Shown: one piece after another, positions 8,417-17,195 of the stretch
How the letters are laid out: each line of letters starts with the position of its first letter
Position numbering within the stretch: position 1 is the first letter of the stretch
Source of the DNA: an uncultured Saprospiraceae bacterium
Lineage (GTDB): Bacteria > Bacteroidota > Bacteroidia > Chitinophagales > Saprospiraceae
Assembly: GCA_937928045.1 (NCBI GenBank)
Contig: CALFWO010000031.1
Coordinates: 37,835-101,834, forward strand
Direction of reading: 5' to 3'
Length of the DNA: 64,000 bases
The notes under the pieces: model-generated
What the model was told of the DNA's origin: nothing
Databases searched by the model: none
Seen by the model: the letters and a program-made list of their open reading frames with translations, nothing else
Translations under genes and position numbers: made by a program

Positions 8417-9087
8417 AGTGTGTGTTAACAGATAAAAACGGTCCGTAAAGCTAAGGAAAATTGTTTGTTTTGGTAGCGTAACACATTAATTGCATTTTAA
8501 GCCTTTTCTATGAAAGATATGACCATTTAGAAGGATTGGATTGATTCCAATCTAATTTGTGAGACAGGGCACTTCCACAAATGAATACTTTTTAATGAAG
8601 AAAATGAACTAGAAAGCATATGATGATGACTTCATTTTCTTTAAAATGATAGCGGTTGTGGAGTGAACAAATAAATAGGTTGAAATTGGTTGAAAGAGTG
8701 CTTCGAAAGTGTTCCAAGCAGCTCGTTGAAATTTGTTGAAATTCGTGTTGAAGAAGCAAGCTTCTCCAACGGTGGTTGGTAAGCTCTACGGGGTGAAAAC
8801 ACTTAAATTTTAATGAATTCTAACGTTAGCCAAACTCAATAATTTGAGATTCTTGTCCAGACAATGACTCATTTTTAATATTAACTACAAACTTCAACCA
8901 ATTTCAACGGCCAGTTCGCCTAGAGCGGACCGCCTTTCAACCAATTTCAACCAAAAAAATCCACCACAAAAAGCAGCATTCCCCCTAAATCCATCGTTTT
9001 AAACACACTGTTCAGCACAGCAATAGGAAAAGGAACAACCTCGTTATTTGGGTAACTTCAATGAATGAGGTAAATTAGACACCAGAT
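8417..9087. other. 671-bp intergenic region between parC and the ECF sigma gene
   Basis: No open frame here looks coding. The first 250 bp are AT-rich and should hold the parC promoter on the minus strand. Bases 8678-8952 are an inverted-repeat element described separately. The last 130 bp precede the sigma gene at 9088; I cannot pick out a convincing TAnnTTTG promoter. Confidence 0.6.
8678..8952. repeat. 275-bp element with perfect 18-bp terminal inverted repeats
   Basis: GGTTGAAATTGGTTGAAA at 8678-8695 is the exact reverse complement of 8935-8952. Inside lies a second, nested pair: CGTTGAAATTTGTTGAA at 8724-8740 against the complement of 8891-8908. The GC-rich core GCGGACCGCCTT (8925-8936) abuts the right arm and is shared with the element at 5577-5788. 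No transposase frame lies inside and no clear target-site duplication is visible in the AT-rich flanks. This fits a MITE-like or REP-like intergenic element. Confidence 0.6.
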
Positions 9088-9654
9088 ATGGACATAGTCT
9101 TGCCTTTAGAGAATCAGGAAAAAGACTTGATAGAAGCTTGTGTGCGCAAGGAAAGATGGGCACAAAAGCAGTTATATCAAGACAATTATAGCTCCCTTAT
9201 GGGAGTTTGCTTGCGTTATTCCAATAACAAGGAGGACGCACTCGACATCCTGCATGAAGGTTTCATTAAGATTTTTAGAAATATCGCGAAATACACGATC
9301 GGAACTTCCTTGGGCGCTTGGATGAGAAGAATTATGGTCAACACGGCTATTGATTACTATCGAAAAGCTGTTCGAAGAAGAACTGAAGATTTGGATCAGG
9401 TCTACGACATTAGTACTAATGACCCAGATGCAATTTCAAAGTGTGGCGAAAAAGAAATTCTTGCAGCCGTTCAAACATTGTCCCCCGCCTATCGAGCTGT
9501 ATTTAACCTTTATGTCATTGAAGGCTTTTCCCATAGAGAAGTAGCTGAACAACTTGACATTACAGAAAGTACATCCAGATCAAACCTTGTTAAAGCAAGG
9601 TCAAAGTTAAGAGTCATCTTATTGGCGAAATACAAAGGATATGGGCAAATTTAA
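9088..9654 (+). CDS. ECF-type RNA polymerase sigma factor (module 1)
   Basis: 188 residues. Region 2 spans about residues 25-90, with the core-binding/-10 helix NNKEDALDILHEGFIKIF and the melting segment AWMRRIMVNTAIDYYRK. Region 4 (about 125-180) has the helix-turn-helix PAYRAVFNLYVIEGFSHREV followed by LDITESTSRSNLVKARSKL. Spacing and length are normal for the extracytoplasmic-function group. The next gene starts inside its last codons (14-bp overlap), so the two are translationally coupled, and that product is the likely regulator of this sigma. A nearly identical arrangement recurs at 18653-20743. Confidence 0.92.
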   Translation: MDIVLPLENQEKDLIEACVRKERWAQKQLYQDNYSSLMGVCLRYSNNKEDALDILHEGFIKIFRNIAKYTIGTSLGAWMRRIMVNTAIDYYRKAVRRRTEDLDQVYDISTNDPDAISKCGEKEILAAVQTLSPAYRAVFNLYVIEGFSHREVAEQLDITESTSRSNLVKARSKLRVILLAKYKGYGQI

Positions 9655-11359
9655 CCTGGACGAACACATAAAAAAGGCCTTGGAAAATTACCAAGCACCT
9701 TTCCAGGAAAATCATTGGGAGCTCTTTGAGCAAGAATTGAATGCACCGGCAAACGCAGATTTGTCAGAGAACCTTGACGACCATATCGTTAGAGAAAAAC
9801 TTTCCAAACTAAGCCCTCAAGCAGAACCTCAACATTGGGATGCATTAGCCGCCAAAATGGCCACAGTTTCTATGGATCCAATTGTGGAAGATGCCTTGGT
9901 CGATGGAGTCGCTTATGAAAGTTTACACGATCTCAACCCACCATTCGAAGAAGCACATTGGGATTTGATGGAAGAAAAGATTGAGTCTGAATTGGGATGG
10001 CAAAATAAAGTCGTACGATACAAACTCGTCGAACTTTCTTTAGTCTTTCTTTTCCTATTCACCTTTGTTCAGTATTGGCCGAATGCCAAAGTCATTATTC
10101 CAAAGCTAATTGAAAAATTCCCAGCGGAACAGAAATTAGCGCCTAAGGTGGAATCCGAAACCACTACGAAGGAAACATCAATTTTGAACAATGAGCCGAT
10201 CGCTTTAAATGAAAACACTAACATTATTGAATTGGACAGAGGTGCAATTGATAATGAACTAACATTGGAAAACAATTTGAATCCTTCAGTAGGAATATTC
10301 TCTGCTTTAGCTCAAAGAGTAGGAAGTAGAAAAAACATTGAAGGTGATCCATCCGCAATTAATATTGTGCGCGATGTGAAAACTGTTGCAATGATTGATA
10401 AACGCTTTTCTGAAGTGGCAATCATGGCTCAAGAGGAAAAAACTTTCCAGCAAGAACAAGTTGATCCAAATTATGAATTTGCTAGTTTTGAAATGTTAAG
10501 CAATTTGAATGAAGGACTCTTAGAAGAACCAGCATTGAGTTTTCCTGATTGCCATGATTGCATGAAAACTAAGAATCCTTCTTATCTAAGAATAGGAATG
10601 AAAGGAATCGGCAACTTGGATTTTTATTCTACTCAAGTTGCTCCTGAATCTAGTTTGAATAGAGAGACGCAATTTGTAGCATTAGACACCGTGCGTCCTT
10701 ACGAATATGGATATGGAGGAGGATTAACGATTGGGGTAAGAAGAGATAGATGGGAGTTTGAGACTGGGCTTTTTTACAGTACTAAGCAAATTAATCCAGA
10801 TTCAGTTTATGTAGTTGTGGATAGAGGTTCTTTATTGTCTGGATTCAAGGGAACTGGTTGGATAGGTTCTAAGTTAGACTTGTTGCAAATACCGATGAAT
10901 TTCCGTTTTGATTTTCTCAACAAATCTAAATGGAAAGCTTATGCTCAAAGTGGTATGACTTTTAATATGGCTTTAAACTCAATAGATAGATACCAAGAAG
11001 TTTTAATCGCTCCTCAAAATTTAAGAGGCGTTGAAGAAAAGTTTGAAGACACGCGAATAGCCATTGCTACAACGAACAATGAAGGGATTTCTCAAGGAGG
11101 AAGTTTTAGTCAAAATTCCTACTTTAATTTGGATATTGGTTTTGGATTAGAGCGCAGTTTTAGTCCGAGGTATTCGGCATTTATTCAAACAAATTATCAC
11201 TATTTCTTGGGCGTTAATGGTTTGAAGAATACCGGGTTGGATGTGAATTCAATTTCCATTCAAACTGGGTTCAAAGTTTCTTTGAAGAAAAGAGAAACGA
11301 AGTCAGATCATAGACATTCTAATGCCCTTCATTTAGGAGAGCATCTTCAGTTGAAATAA
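9641..11359 (+). CDS. Single-TM protein with HW-repeat N-terminus and C-terminal outer-membrane beta-barrel domain
   Basis: 572 residues, no signal peptide. The N-terminal 120 residues contain three copies of a motif around His-Trp: PFQENHWELFEQEL (about 20-33), EPQHWDALAAKM (about 63-74) and PFEEAHWDLMEEKI (about 101-114). One TM helix follows (LVELSLVFLFLFTFVQYW, about 129-146), then a long low-complexity linker to about residue 300. The last 260 residues alternate hydrophobic/polar strands like PorT/OMP_b-brl barrels (EYGYGGGLTIGVRRDRWEFE, then a series ending IQTGFKVSLK). Its overlap with the ECF sigma gene suggests an anti-sigma-like role for the cytoplasmic part (inference). Inner-membrane helix and outer-membrane barrel in one chain is unusual. 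Confidence 0.65.
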   Translation: MGKFNLDEHIKKALENYQAPFQENHWELFEQELNAPANADLSENLDDHIVREKLSKLSPQAEPQHWDALAAKMATVSMDPIVEDALVDGVAYESLHDLNPPFEEAHWDLMEEKIESELGWQNKVVRYKLVELSLVFLFLFTFVQYWPNAKVIIPKLIEKFPAEQKLAPKVESETTTKETSILNNEPIALNENTNIIELDRGAIDNELTLENNLNPSVGIFSALAQRVGSRKNIEGDPSAINIVRDVKTVAMIDKRFSEVAIMAQEEKTFQQEQVDPNYEFASFEMLSNLNEGLLEEPALSFPDCHDCMKTKNPSYLRIGMKGIGNLDFYSTQVAPESSLNRETQFVALDTVRPYEYGYGGGLTIGVRRDRWEFETGLFYSTKQINPDSVYVVVDRGSLLSGFKGTGWIGSKLDLLQIPMNFRFDFLNKSKWKAYAQSGMTFNMALNSIDRYQEVLIAPQNLRGVEEKFEDTRIAIATTNNEGISQGGSFSQNSYFNLDIGFGLERSFSPRYSAFIQTNYHYFLGVNGLKNTGLDVNSISIQTGFKVSLKKRETKSDHRHSNALHLGEHLQLK

Positions 11360-11433
11360 TTTTATCCTTGAAAACAATTTTGGATTTTTCTGGTTTCACC
11401 TCTTTACTTAGGTAAACCTCATAAACCTAATTT

Positions 11434-12192
11434 ATGAAACCATTTGGCTACGCTACTCTTTTATTGATGTTGTTACAATCGTGTTCGGTTAAAGAATACA
11501 AATCTTCTTCAACTCCTATTCAACATGGTCTTTGGGATTCACTCCTACAAACACATGTTTCGGAATCGGGTGTTGTAGATTACAATGGTTTGAAAAAAGA
11601 TTCCGTTCGATTAAATCAATATATCGAACTTTTATCAAGTGCACATCCGAATAAAAAGAACTGGACAAGAGATGAACAACTAGCCTATTGGATAAATGCT
11701 TATAATGCTTTTACGGTCAAAATTATGGTGGATAATTATCCGGTGGCCAGTATCAAAGACATTAAAAATGGAATTCCATTTGTCAATACAGTCTGGGATA
11801 TTAAATTTATTAATATAGAAAGTGCCAATTATGACTTGAATAATCTTGAGCACGGAATAGTGCGACCAATGTTTAATGAACCTCGAGCACATTTCGCATT
11901 AAATTGTGCATCTTTTTCTTGTCCGAAGTTGAGAAATGAAGCATATACTCCACAGCAATTAGAAGCGCAACTTGCGGATCAGACAAGGTATTTCTTGAAA
12001 AACGAACGCAAAAATATTATCAAGGATTCGAAGTCTGCTCAACTTTCCAAACTATTTAGTTGGTACTCTGGTGACTTTAAGGTTGACGGAAAAACGGTTA
12101 TCGAATTTATTAATCAATATAGTGAGGTGCAATTAGCTGCAGACGCTGAGATTTCTTATTTAGACTATTTGTGGAATGCGAATGACAAGTGA
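11434..12192 (+). CDS. DUF547 lipoprotein
   Basis: 252 residues with a signal sequence and lipobox (LLQSC, Cys about residue 17). The DUF547 signature is clear: SGVVDYNGLKKD (about 45-56), LAYWINAYNAFTVKIM (about 83-98), VWDIKFINI, the LEHGIVRPMFNEPRAHFALNC region (about 138-158) and SCPKLRNEAYTP. The conserved N-A-Y-N, H and C residues of the family are present. DUF547 proteins have no settled biochemical role; the fold is distantly related to papain/transglutaminase-like enzymes (family knowledge, not visible here). It stands alone, 74 bp after the barrel protein and convergent with smpB. Confidence 0.88.
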   Translation: MKPFGYATLLLMLLQSCSVKEYKSSSTPIQHGLWDSLLQTHVSESGVVDYNGLKKDSVRLNQYIELLSSAHPNKKNWTRDEQLAYWINAYNAFTVKIMVDNYPVASIKDIKNGIPFVNTVWDIKFINIESANYDLNNLEHGIVRPMFNEPRAHFALNCASFSCPKLRNEAYTPQQLEAQLADQTRYFLKNERKNIIKDSKSAQLSKLFSWYSGDFKVDGKTVIEFINQYSEVQLAADAEISYLDYLWNANDK

Positions 12193-12203
12193 TTTGAGAA
12201 CAC

Positions 12204-12677
12204 TTATTTGTTGAAATCCTTCTTTACACGATCTAAATCTCGCTTATTGTCTTTGGCTTTCAAAGTCTCTCGCTTATCGAAAGACTTTTTACCTGTAGCC
12301 AAGTTAATTTCTAACTTAGCATATCCTCTTTCATTGAGGTATAATCGATAAGGAACAATTGAGAATCCCTTTTCCTTAGTTTTTTTCTCTAACTTCTTCA
12401 ACTCTTTCTTGTGTAACAACAACTTTCGGTCTCTTCTTGTCTCGTGATTGAAAATATTGCCATGGCTGTATTCTCCGATGAACATAGACTTTGCCCAAAG
12501 TTCTCCATCCATGAACACACAGTAAGCATCATTCAGGTTTGCAAATCCACCACGTATGGCCTTGATCTCCGTACCGTATAGCTTGATTCCGGCCTCGAAA
12601 GTTTCGATAAACTTATATTCGAAAGCCGCTTTTCTATTCTTGATCTCAAGATTTCCACTTTTCTTCTTTTTCGCCAT
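12204..12677 (-). CDS. smpB: SsrA-binding protein (trans-translation)
   Basis: 157 residues, the normal length. SmpB binds tmRNA and delivers it to stalled ribosomes. Recognisable stretches are IKNRKAAFEYKFIETFEAGI, LYGTEIKAIRGGFANLNDAY, SHGNIFNHETRRDRKLLLHK and the basic C-terminal tail (KSFDKRETLKAKDNKRDLDR) that folds in the ribosomal decoding site. The tmRNA gene itself was not recognised in the window. Confidence 0.97.
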   Translation of the reverse strand: MAKKKKSGNLEIKNRKAAFEYKFIETFEAGIKLYGTEIKAIRGGFANLNDAYCVFMDGELWAKSMFIGEYSHGNIFNHETRRDRKLLLHKKELKKLEKKTKEKGFSIVPYRLYLNERGYAKLEINLATGKKSFDKRETLKAKDNKRDLDRVKKDFNK

Positions 12678-12763
12678 AGCTCGCCAAAAGTACGGTAAAT
12701 CGTGGTTTGGGACAAGTAGATTTGCTTCTCGTCAATTTGCGGAAAGAATAAATGTGTACTCCT

Positions 12764-13084
12764 TTAGATTTTCTCAATCTTTACTGCTGTTCCGTAGGCC
12801 AATATTTCTGCACAACCTTGCATGACCATCGATGTGGTAAATCTGACATTTAGAACAGCGTCCGCTCCCAAGTCCTCTGCATCTGCAATCATTCTACGAA
12901 TAGCTTGTTCACGGGAATCTGCCATAAGTCTAGTGTATTCTTCGATTTCGCCACCTACTAGGTTTTTCAAGCCCGCAAAGAAGTCTCTTCCAATGTTCCG
13001 AGCACGAACAGTACTTCCACGAGCAACATCTAAAGATTCTGTAATCCGATAACCAGCTAAGTGGTCAGTGTTGGAAAGCATCAT
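12764..13084 (-). CDS. YbjQ/UPF0145 family protein
   Basis: 106 residues covering the whole family: SNTDHLAGYRITESLDVARG at the start, a central RNIGRDFFAGLKNLVGGEIEEY, REQAIRRMIADAEDLGADAV and the closing VNVRF-like strand (LNVRFTTSMVMQGCAEILAYGTAV). These proteins form pentameric dodecin-like rings. A heavy-metal-binding role has been suggested by name, but function is unknown. Either of two adjacent ATGs (13084 or 13081) could be the start. It lies 86 bp upstream of smpB on the same strand and may share a transcript with it. Confidence 0.88.
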   Translation of the reverse strand: MMLSNTDHLAGYRITESLDVARGSTVRARNIGRDFFAGLKNLVGGEIEEYTRLMADSREQAIRRMIADAEDLGADAVLNVRFTTSMVMQGCAEILAYGTAVKIEKI

Positions 13085-13186
13085 ATTGTTTTATTTAGTT
13101 CGAAATTATTAATTGGGTTTTTGAATAGAAGTAACAGCATCAAAGTCTTTGCTATATCCAATAGCGGTATTTTGCTTAAGCCATAG

Positions 13187-14446
13187 TTACTCGTAGCGCA
13201 AAGACTCAATCGGATCCATTGCAGCTGCTTTCATCGCTGGATACATTCCACTCATAACACCTACGATTACGCATAGGATAATTCCCAGGAACATCCAAAA
13301 CCATGGGATTAGAAAGGAACCTCCTAAGGCCAGTGTGACTACGTTACCGATCATGATTCCTAAAAGAATTCCAACGATTCCACCTACTTGACAAATCAAA
13401 ACAGCTTCTGTTAAAAATTGCCAAAGGACATTTTTACTCGTTGCTCCTAAGGCCTTGTTGATTCCAATTTCTTTGGTACGCTCAGTCACTGTCACGAGCA
13501 TAATGTTCATCAATCCAATAGCTGCTCCAAGCAAAGTGATAAGACCAATAGCAATAGCTGAGAATCTCAACATTGAGGTATTGTCTTTAATGATTCCAAT
13601 GAGTGAATCACTTTTCACAAATTCAAAATCATTTTTTTCACTGACTTTTAATCTCCTTGCTCTCCGCATAGCTCCCGTGGCCACAGCTTCTGCTGACCCA
13701 ATCTCTTCGGCACTTCGAACGGCAACGGAAATTTTGTAATAGTCATTAGGATCGCCGTAATATTTTTTGGCTGTAGTCAATGGGATTAAGATATTGTTGT
13801 CTTCACTATTTCCAAAGCTGGATCCTTTCGACTCGAGGATTCCAATAACTCTATATTTGATGTTATCGATATTGATCAGTTGGTCCATGGCTTTAGGAGA
13901 ATCGTCTCCAAAAAGGTTTTTGACTATGTCTTTTCCAATGATTGCACGGTTAGCACCACTTAGCACATCGGCTGGAGAAATGTTTCTTCCAAGTTCTAGA
14001 GAGAATCCATTGTTAGAAAGATAAAATTCATCAACTCCTTCTACTCGAACATTGGGATTCGTTTCTTCCTTCGCAAATTTTGCAGTGGCGAATGAAGTTC
14101 CGCGCACGGAGATAGCCACAGTTGCTGGAAATTCAAATTCTTCTTTGAACCTGAGAGCTTGTTCATATTTGATCACCTCCGCTCGCTTGGTCATTTCTTT
14201 TCCGCCGGCTCTACGAACGGTCTCCCTTAATGGCCTAACTGAGAATGAATTGGCGCCGACTCTGCTGAAATTGTCATTAAGTGAAAATATGGCTGCATCT
14301 ATTGCGGTTAGGATTCCAACCAAAGACATGATTCCAAAAGCAATAATGAAAATAGTCAGGACCGATCTTAATAGATTGGAACGCACAGAGCTAAGTGCTC
14401 GCCAGAATATTTCTTGCCATTTCATTTGTCGAAGATAATGAAACAC
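13187..14446 (-). CDS. ABC transporter permease, MacB/FtsX family
   Basis: 419 residues. One N-terminal TM helix (LLRSVLTIFIIAFGIMSLVG, about 24-43) is followed by a periplasmic MacB_PCD-like domain (about 45-285). Three TM helices make the FtsX domain: about 293-315 (AIAIGLITLLGAAIGLMNIM), 345-372 and 380-405. The coupling helix motif RTKEIGINKALGATSKNVLW contacts the ATPase, and the ending AMDPIESLRYE is typical of MacB permeases. Such permeases work with a separate LolD/MacB-like ATPase to drive lipoprotein, peptide or efflux functions across the envelope. No ATPase gene is adjacent here, so substrate and partner are unknown. Confidence 0.9.
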   Translation of the reverse strand: MFHYLRQMKWQEIFWRALSSVRSNLLRSVLTIFIIAFGIMSLVGILTAIDAAIFSLNDNFSRVGANSFSVRPLRETVRRAGGKEMTKRAEVIKYEQALRFKEEFEFPATVAISVRGTSFATAKFAKEETNPNVRVEGVDEFYLSNNGFSLELGRNISPADVLSGANRAIIGKDIVKNLFGDDSPKAMDQLINIDNIKYRVIGILESKGSSFGNSEDNNILIPLTTAKKYYGDPNDYYKISVAVRSAEEIGSAEAVATGAMRRARRLKVSEKNDFEFVKSDSLIGIIKDNTSMLRFSAIAIGLITLLGAAIGLMNIMLVTVTERTKEIGINKALGATSKNVLWQFLTEAVLICQVGGIVGILLGIMIGNVVTLALGGSFLIPWFWMFLGIILCVIVGVMSGMYPAMKAAAMDPIESLRYE

Positions 14447-14824
14447 CTAGGACTTAGAAGGAAGACTAGATGAATGACTGGTTTTATTGGATAAATAGAT
14501 AGAATTCCCAAACGTGTTGAATAACTCTTTTTAAAAACTATTAGTTGGCATAGGCCAAATTATGTTCAATTGCATGTTTTCTTAGGCCGCGACAGTTTTT
14601 TTTAGATAAATTGAAGGTTTAACTCTCAATTTAAAATAAAGCTAAATTCAACATTCATCTAGTTAGTCGGTTATTAGGGCAGTGATTTATATACATGTAT
14701 TGCTTATTGTGATTCAAACTTCTTGAATAATTTAAATAACTCATTAGGGCATTATTTTTGAATAGTCACTAGTAATAATACTACAATCTGCAATAAAGGC
14801 AGTGATCTTCTAAAACGTATTTTT
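14447..14824. promoter_or_regulatory. 378-bp divergent intergenic region with three direct repeats (ATTAGGGCAGTGAT-like)
   Basis: Related copies lie at 14673 (ATTAGGGCAGTGATTTA), 14743 (ATTAGGGCATTATTTT) and 14793 (ATAAAGGCAGTGATCTT), spaced 70 and 50 bp, all upstream of the T9SS deacetylase gene at 14825. A weak 8-bp stem (14607-14614 with 14626-14633) is also present. The repeats may bind a regulator (inference). The rest is AT-rich with no coding frame. Confidence 0.3.
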
Positions 14825-16879
14825 ATGAGAAGCCTGCTTTTAATTTCAATTCTTTTTATTGCACTTCCCAGTTTGGCCCAAGATAGATCAAGAATGCTGT
14901 GCGTTTTTGACATGCAAGATCGTAACAACGAATCCAATGATGCCAGAATATTTTCTTGTACTCATATGGCTAATGTAGCTGGTCTTCCTGCAAGGGTAAC
15001 TTTTGATATAGAGGAAGCCTTGATGTATGGCGTTATTTTATTCAGCTCCGAATTTAAAAATGGCAGTTTTACTTCTGAGGAACTAAGTTCGTTAGAAAAT
15101 TTTGTTGAAACGGGTGGTGTGATTATCTCTTCAAGAATTGATGATGAGGAATACTTTGACCTTTTTGGTATTTCAAATGTTCATGATTCTAAGAATCGTT
15201 ATTCGTTAGATTTTGAAATAGATAAAGACGAAGTTCTTTTTGATTTGATTGATGAAGAATATGAGCAATCCATTTCTTTAGGTCGGTCTAATGGACAAGA
15301 TATTTTTAAGACGGTTTCTTATGAAACTACTTCGGCGAAAACATTAGCCAAGTTTGATGATGGTTCATCCGGATTTATTCAAAATAGTTTTGGCGAAGGA
15401 ACAGCTTACAGTTTTGGTTTCACTTGGAAAGATTTAATTGTTCGAAATCAAATCAATAGAGATTACGAAGCTCAACGGATTACAAGCAATGGATTTGAAG
15501 CTACGCAGGATGTTTTGTTTTTTTTAGTAAGAAATATTTTTTCAAAACATATTCCATATAGTGCTTGGAAACATACTAGTCCTAGAAATTCTAGTTCTAC
15601 TTTAATTGTCACTCATGATTTAGATAGTAAAACAGGCATGGATTCCATGCAGGTTTTTGCAAGTCAAGAAAGGGAAAGAGGAATAACAGCTACTTACAAT
15701 ATTACAACCAGGTATTTTGATGATTACACAATGGGGCCATTTTATACAAATAATGGAACTGTAGTTGATTTTGTCAAAAATCTGAGACATGTCATTGGTT
15801 CTCATTCTGTGGGTCATTTTTTCGACTTCGCGGATGATGATATTTTCCCAATGGGCGAAATGGGTTTAACACAAGAAAATTATACTCCCTACAATGATGG
15901 AGTAGTTACATCAGGAGGAACTGTCTTTGGCGAATGTGAGGTTTCGAAGAATATTTTGGAAGAAAATCATAATTTGAATATTCGTAGTTTTCGTGCGGGC
16001 CACTTGGCATACAACAAATATTTAATTAATGTCTTAGATACTTTAGGGTATGAATTCGATAGTAATTTCTCTTCAGCAGACATTTTGACCAATTTTCCTT
16101 TTCAATGCAAATATGGAAGAAGTTTCAGCGGTAAAGTTTCAGATGTTACAGAGATACCGGTCACCATCTCGGATGTTTTTCATGACAACCCAATAACCTC
16201 AACCAATTTTGAAAGTAAGGTTGATATTTGGAAAACCATTTTTAATCAGAATGACAGAAATGGGGCGGTTACAACTTTGTTGATTCATCCAAACAGGTTA
16301 TGGAAGAATACTGCTCAAAACTTATTTTTGGATCAGTTGCCAAGTTCATCAAATATTATGGAGATGACTAGATTTGGAGATTACTGGAATCAAAGAAAGA
16401 ACGTTACGTTCTCTTCTTCTTTGGATAATAATCAATTGACTATAAAGTTAAATCAAGCCCTAACTATAGAGAACGAAGAAGTGAGTTTTATCGTTGCACA
16501 AGGACAAGATCTAAATGATATTCTGATTCTGGATCATTTGGGGAATGAACTAGATTTAAACCAAGAGGACTGGAAAGAAAATGATGTGATGGTATTTGTT
16601 AAAGCTCCGGTTTTAAGCGGAATTCCAGATTCAAAAGCGACGTCTAAAACAAATATTATTCTATTTCCCAATCCTACTCAAGAGCAATTTTATATTCAGT
16701 CTGATGTAGAAATATTAGATGCGAATGTTGTTAACATTCTTGGACAATCAGTTGAAGCCTCTTTTTCCAAAAGAGATAACTTGATTCAGCTTGATGCACG
16801 CACGCAGAGTGGATTGTACTTTATTGTTATGAAACTGGTGAATGGAGAACAAGTGATTAGGCAAATGATTAAAGAATAA
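14825..16879 (+). CDS. T9SS-exported polysaccharide-deacetylase-like protein
   Basis: 684 residues. A signal peptide ends near SLAQ (about 19). Residues 20-230 resemble an N-terminal class-I-glutaminase-like domain found before deacetylases (VILFSSEF, GGVIISSRI). The central domain has a NodB-like metal site: THDLDSK with Asp265 and Asp267, and HSVGH with His327 and His331. These match the D-D and H-x3-H positions used to bind metal in carbohydrate esterases. FRAGH (about 395) fits the R-x-G motif. The last 75 residues are a type A T9SS sorting domain (ILFPNPTQEQFYI, then SGLYFIVMKLVNGEQVIRQM). Likely a cell-surface or secreted carbohydrate de-N/O-acetylase; the substrate is unknown. A strong terminator follows. 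Confidence 0.75.
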   Translation: MRSLLLISILFIALPSLAQDRSRMLCVFDMQDRNNESNDARIFSCTHMANVAGLPARVTFDIEEALMYGVILFSSEFKNGSFTSEELSSLENFVETGGVIISSRIDDEEYFDLFGISNVHDSKNRYSLDFEIDKDEVLFDLIDEEYEQSISLGRSNGQDIFKTVSYETTSAKTLAKFDDGSSGFIQNSFGEGTAYSFGFTWKDLIVRNQINRDYEAQRITSNGFEATQDVLFFLVRNIFSKHIPYSAWKHTSPRNSSSTLIVTHDLDSKTGMDSMQVFASQERERGITATYNITTRYFDDYTMGPFYTNNGTVVDFVKNLRHVIGSHSVGHFFDFADDDIFPMGEMGLTQENYTPYNDGVVTSGGTVFGECEVSKNILEENHNLNIRSFRAGHLAYNKYLINVLDTLGYEFDSNFSSADILTNFPFQCKYGRSFSGKVSDVTEIPVTISDVFHDNPITSTNFESKVDIWKTIFNQNDRNGAVTTLLIHPNRLWKNTAQNLFLDQLPSSSNIMEMTRFGDYWNQRKNVTFSSSLDNNQLTIKLNQALTIENEEVSFIVAQGQDLNDILILDHLGNELDLNQEDWKENDVMVFVKAPVLSGIPDSKATSKTNIILFPNPTQEQFYIQSDVEILDANVVNILGQSVEASFSKRDNLIQLDARTQSGLYFIVMKLVNGEQVIRQMIKE

Positions 16880-16910
16880 TAGGCCAATTAGGATATTTGG
16901 AGGATTCAAT

Positions 16911-16946
16911 AAAAATGCGATCATGAAAAATCATGATCGCATTTTT
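16911..16946. terminator. Rho-independent terminator (16-bp perfect stem)
   Basis: AAAAATGCGATCATGA at 16911-16926 pairs perfectly with 16931-16946 around an AAAA loop and ends in TTTTT. The A-tract on the other side makes it usable in both directions. It ends the transcript of the deacetylase gene, 31 bp past its stop. Confidence 0.9.
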
Positions 16947-17144
16947 AGTTTAACAGCATTGAGCTCCAAATAGTCATGTGCAACTTTACTTCAGGTATTC
17001 TGCAACAAGATTACTACTGAAGAATGGTCTAGAAGAATTTTTTTTCAAAAAACCCAATAACATTCAAGCGTTTTTCCTTTCTCAAGGATAGTATTACTGT
17101 AACGTTGATCAACTCTTAATGAATTAACGAAGTAATACTCCTAT

Positions 17145-17162
17145 TTTGGATGGCCATCCAAA
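17145..17162. promoter_or_regulatory. Perfect 18-bp palindrome upstream of lipoprotein gene; candidate operator
   Basis: TTTGGATGGCCATCCAAA is a perfect palindrome 33 bp before the ATG at 17196. It overlaps a TTTG-type -7-like element, so a dimeric regulator bound here could block initiation (inference). The remaining part of the 316-bp gap after the terminator is AT-rich without coding sense. Confidence 0.4.
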
Positions 17163-17195
17163 CGGATAGATCGCTTCTTCTAAATAAAATGAAAA

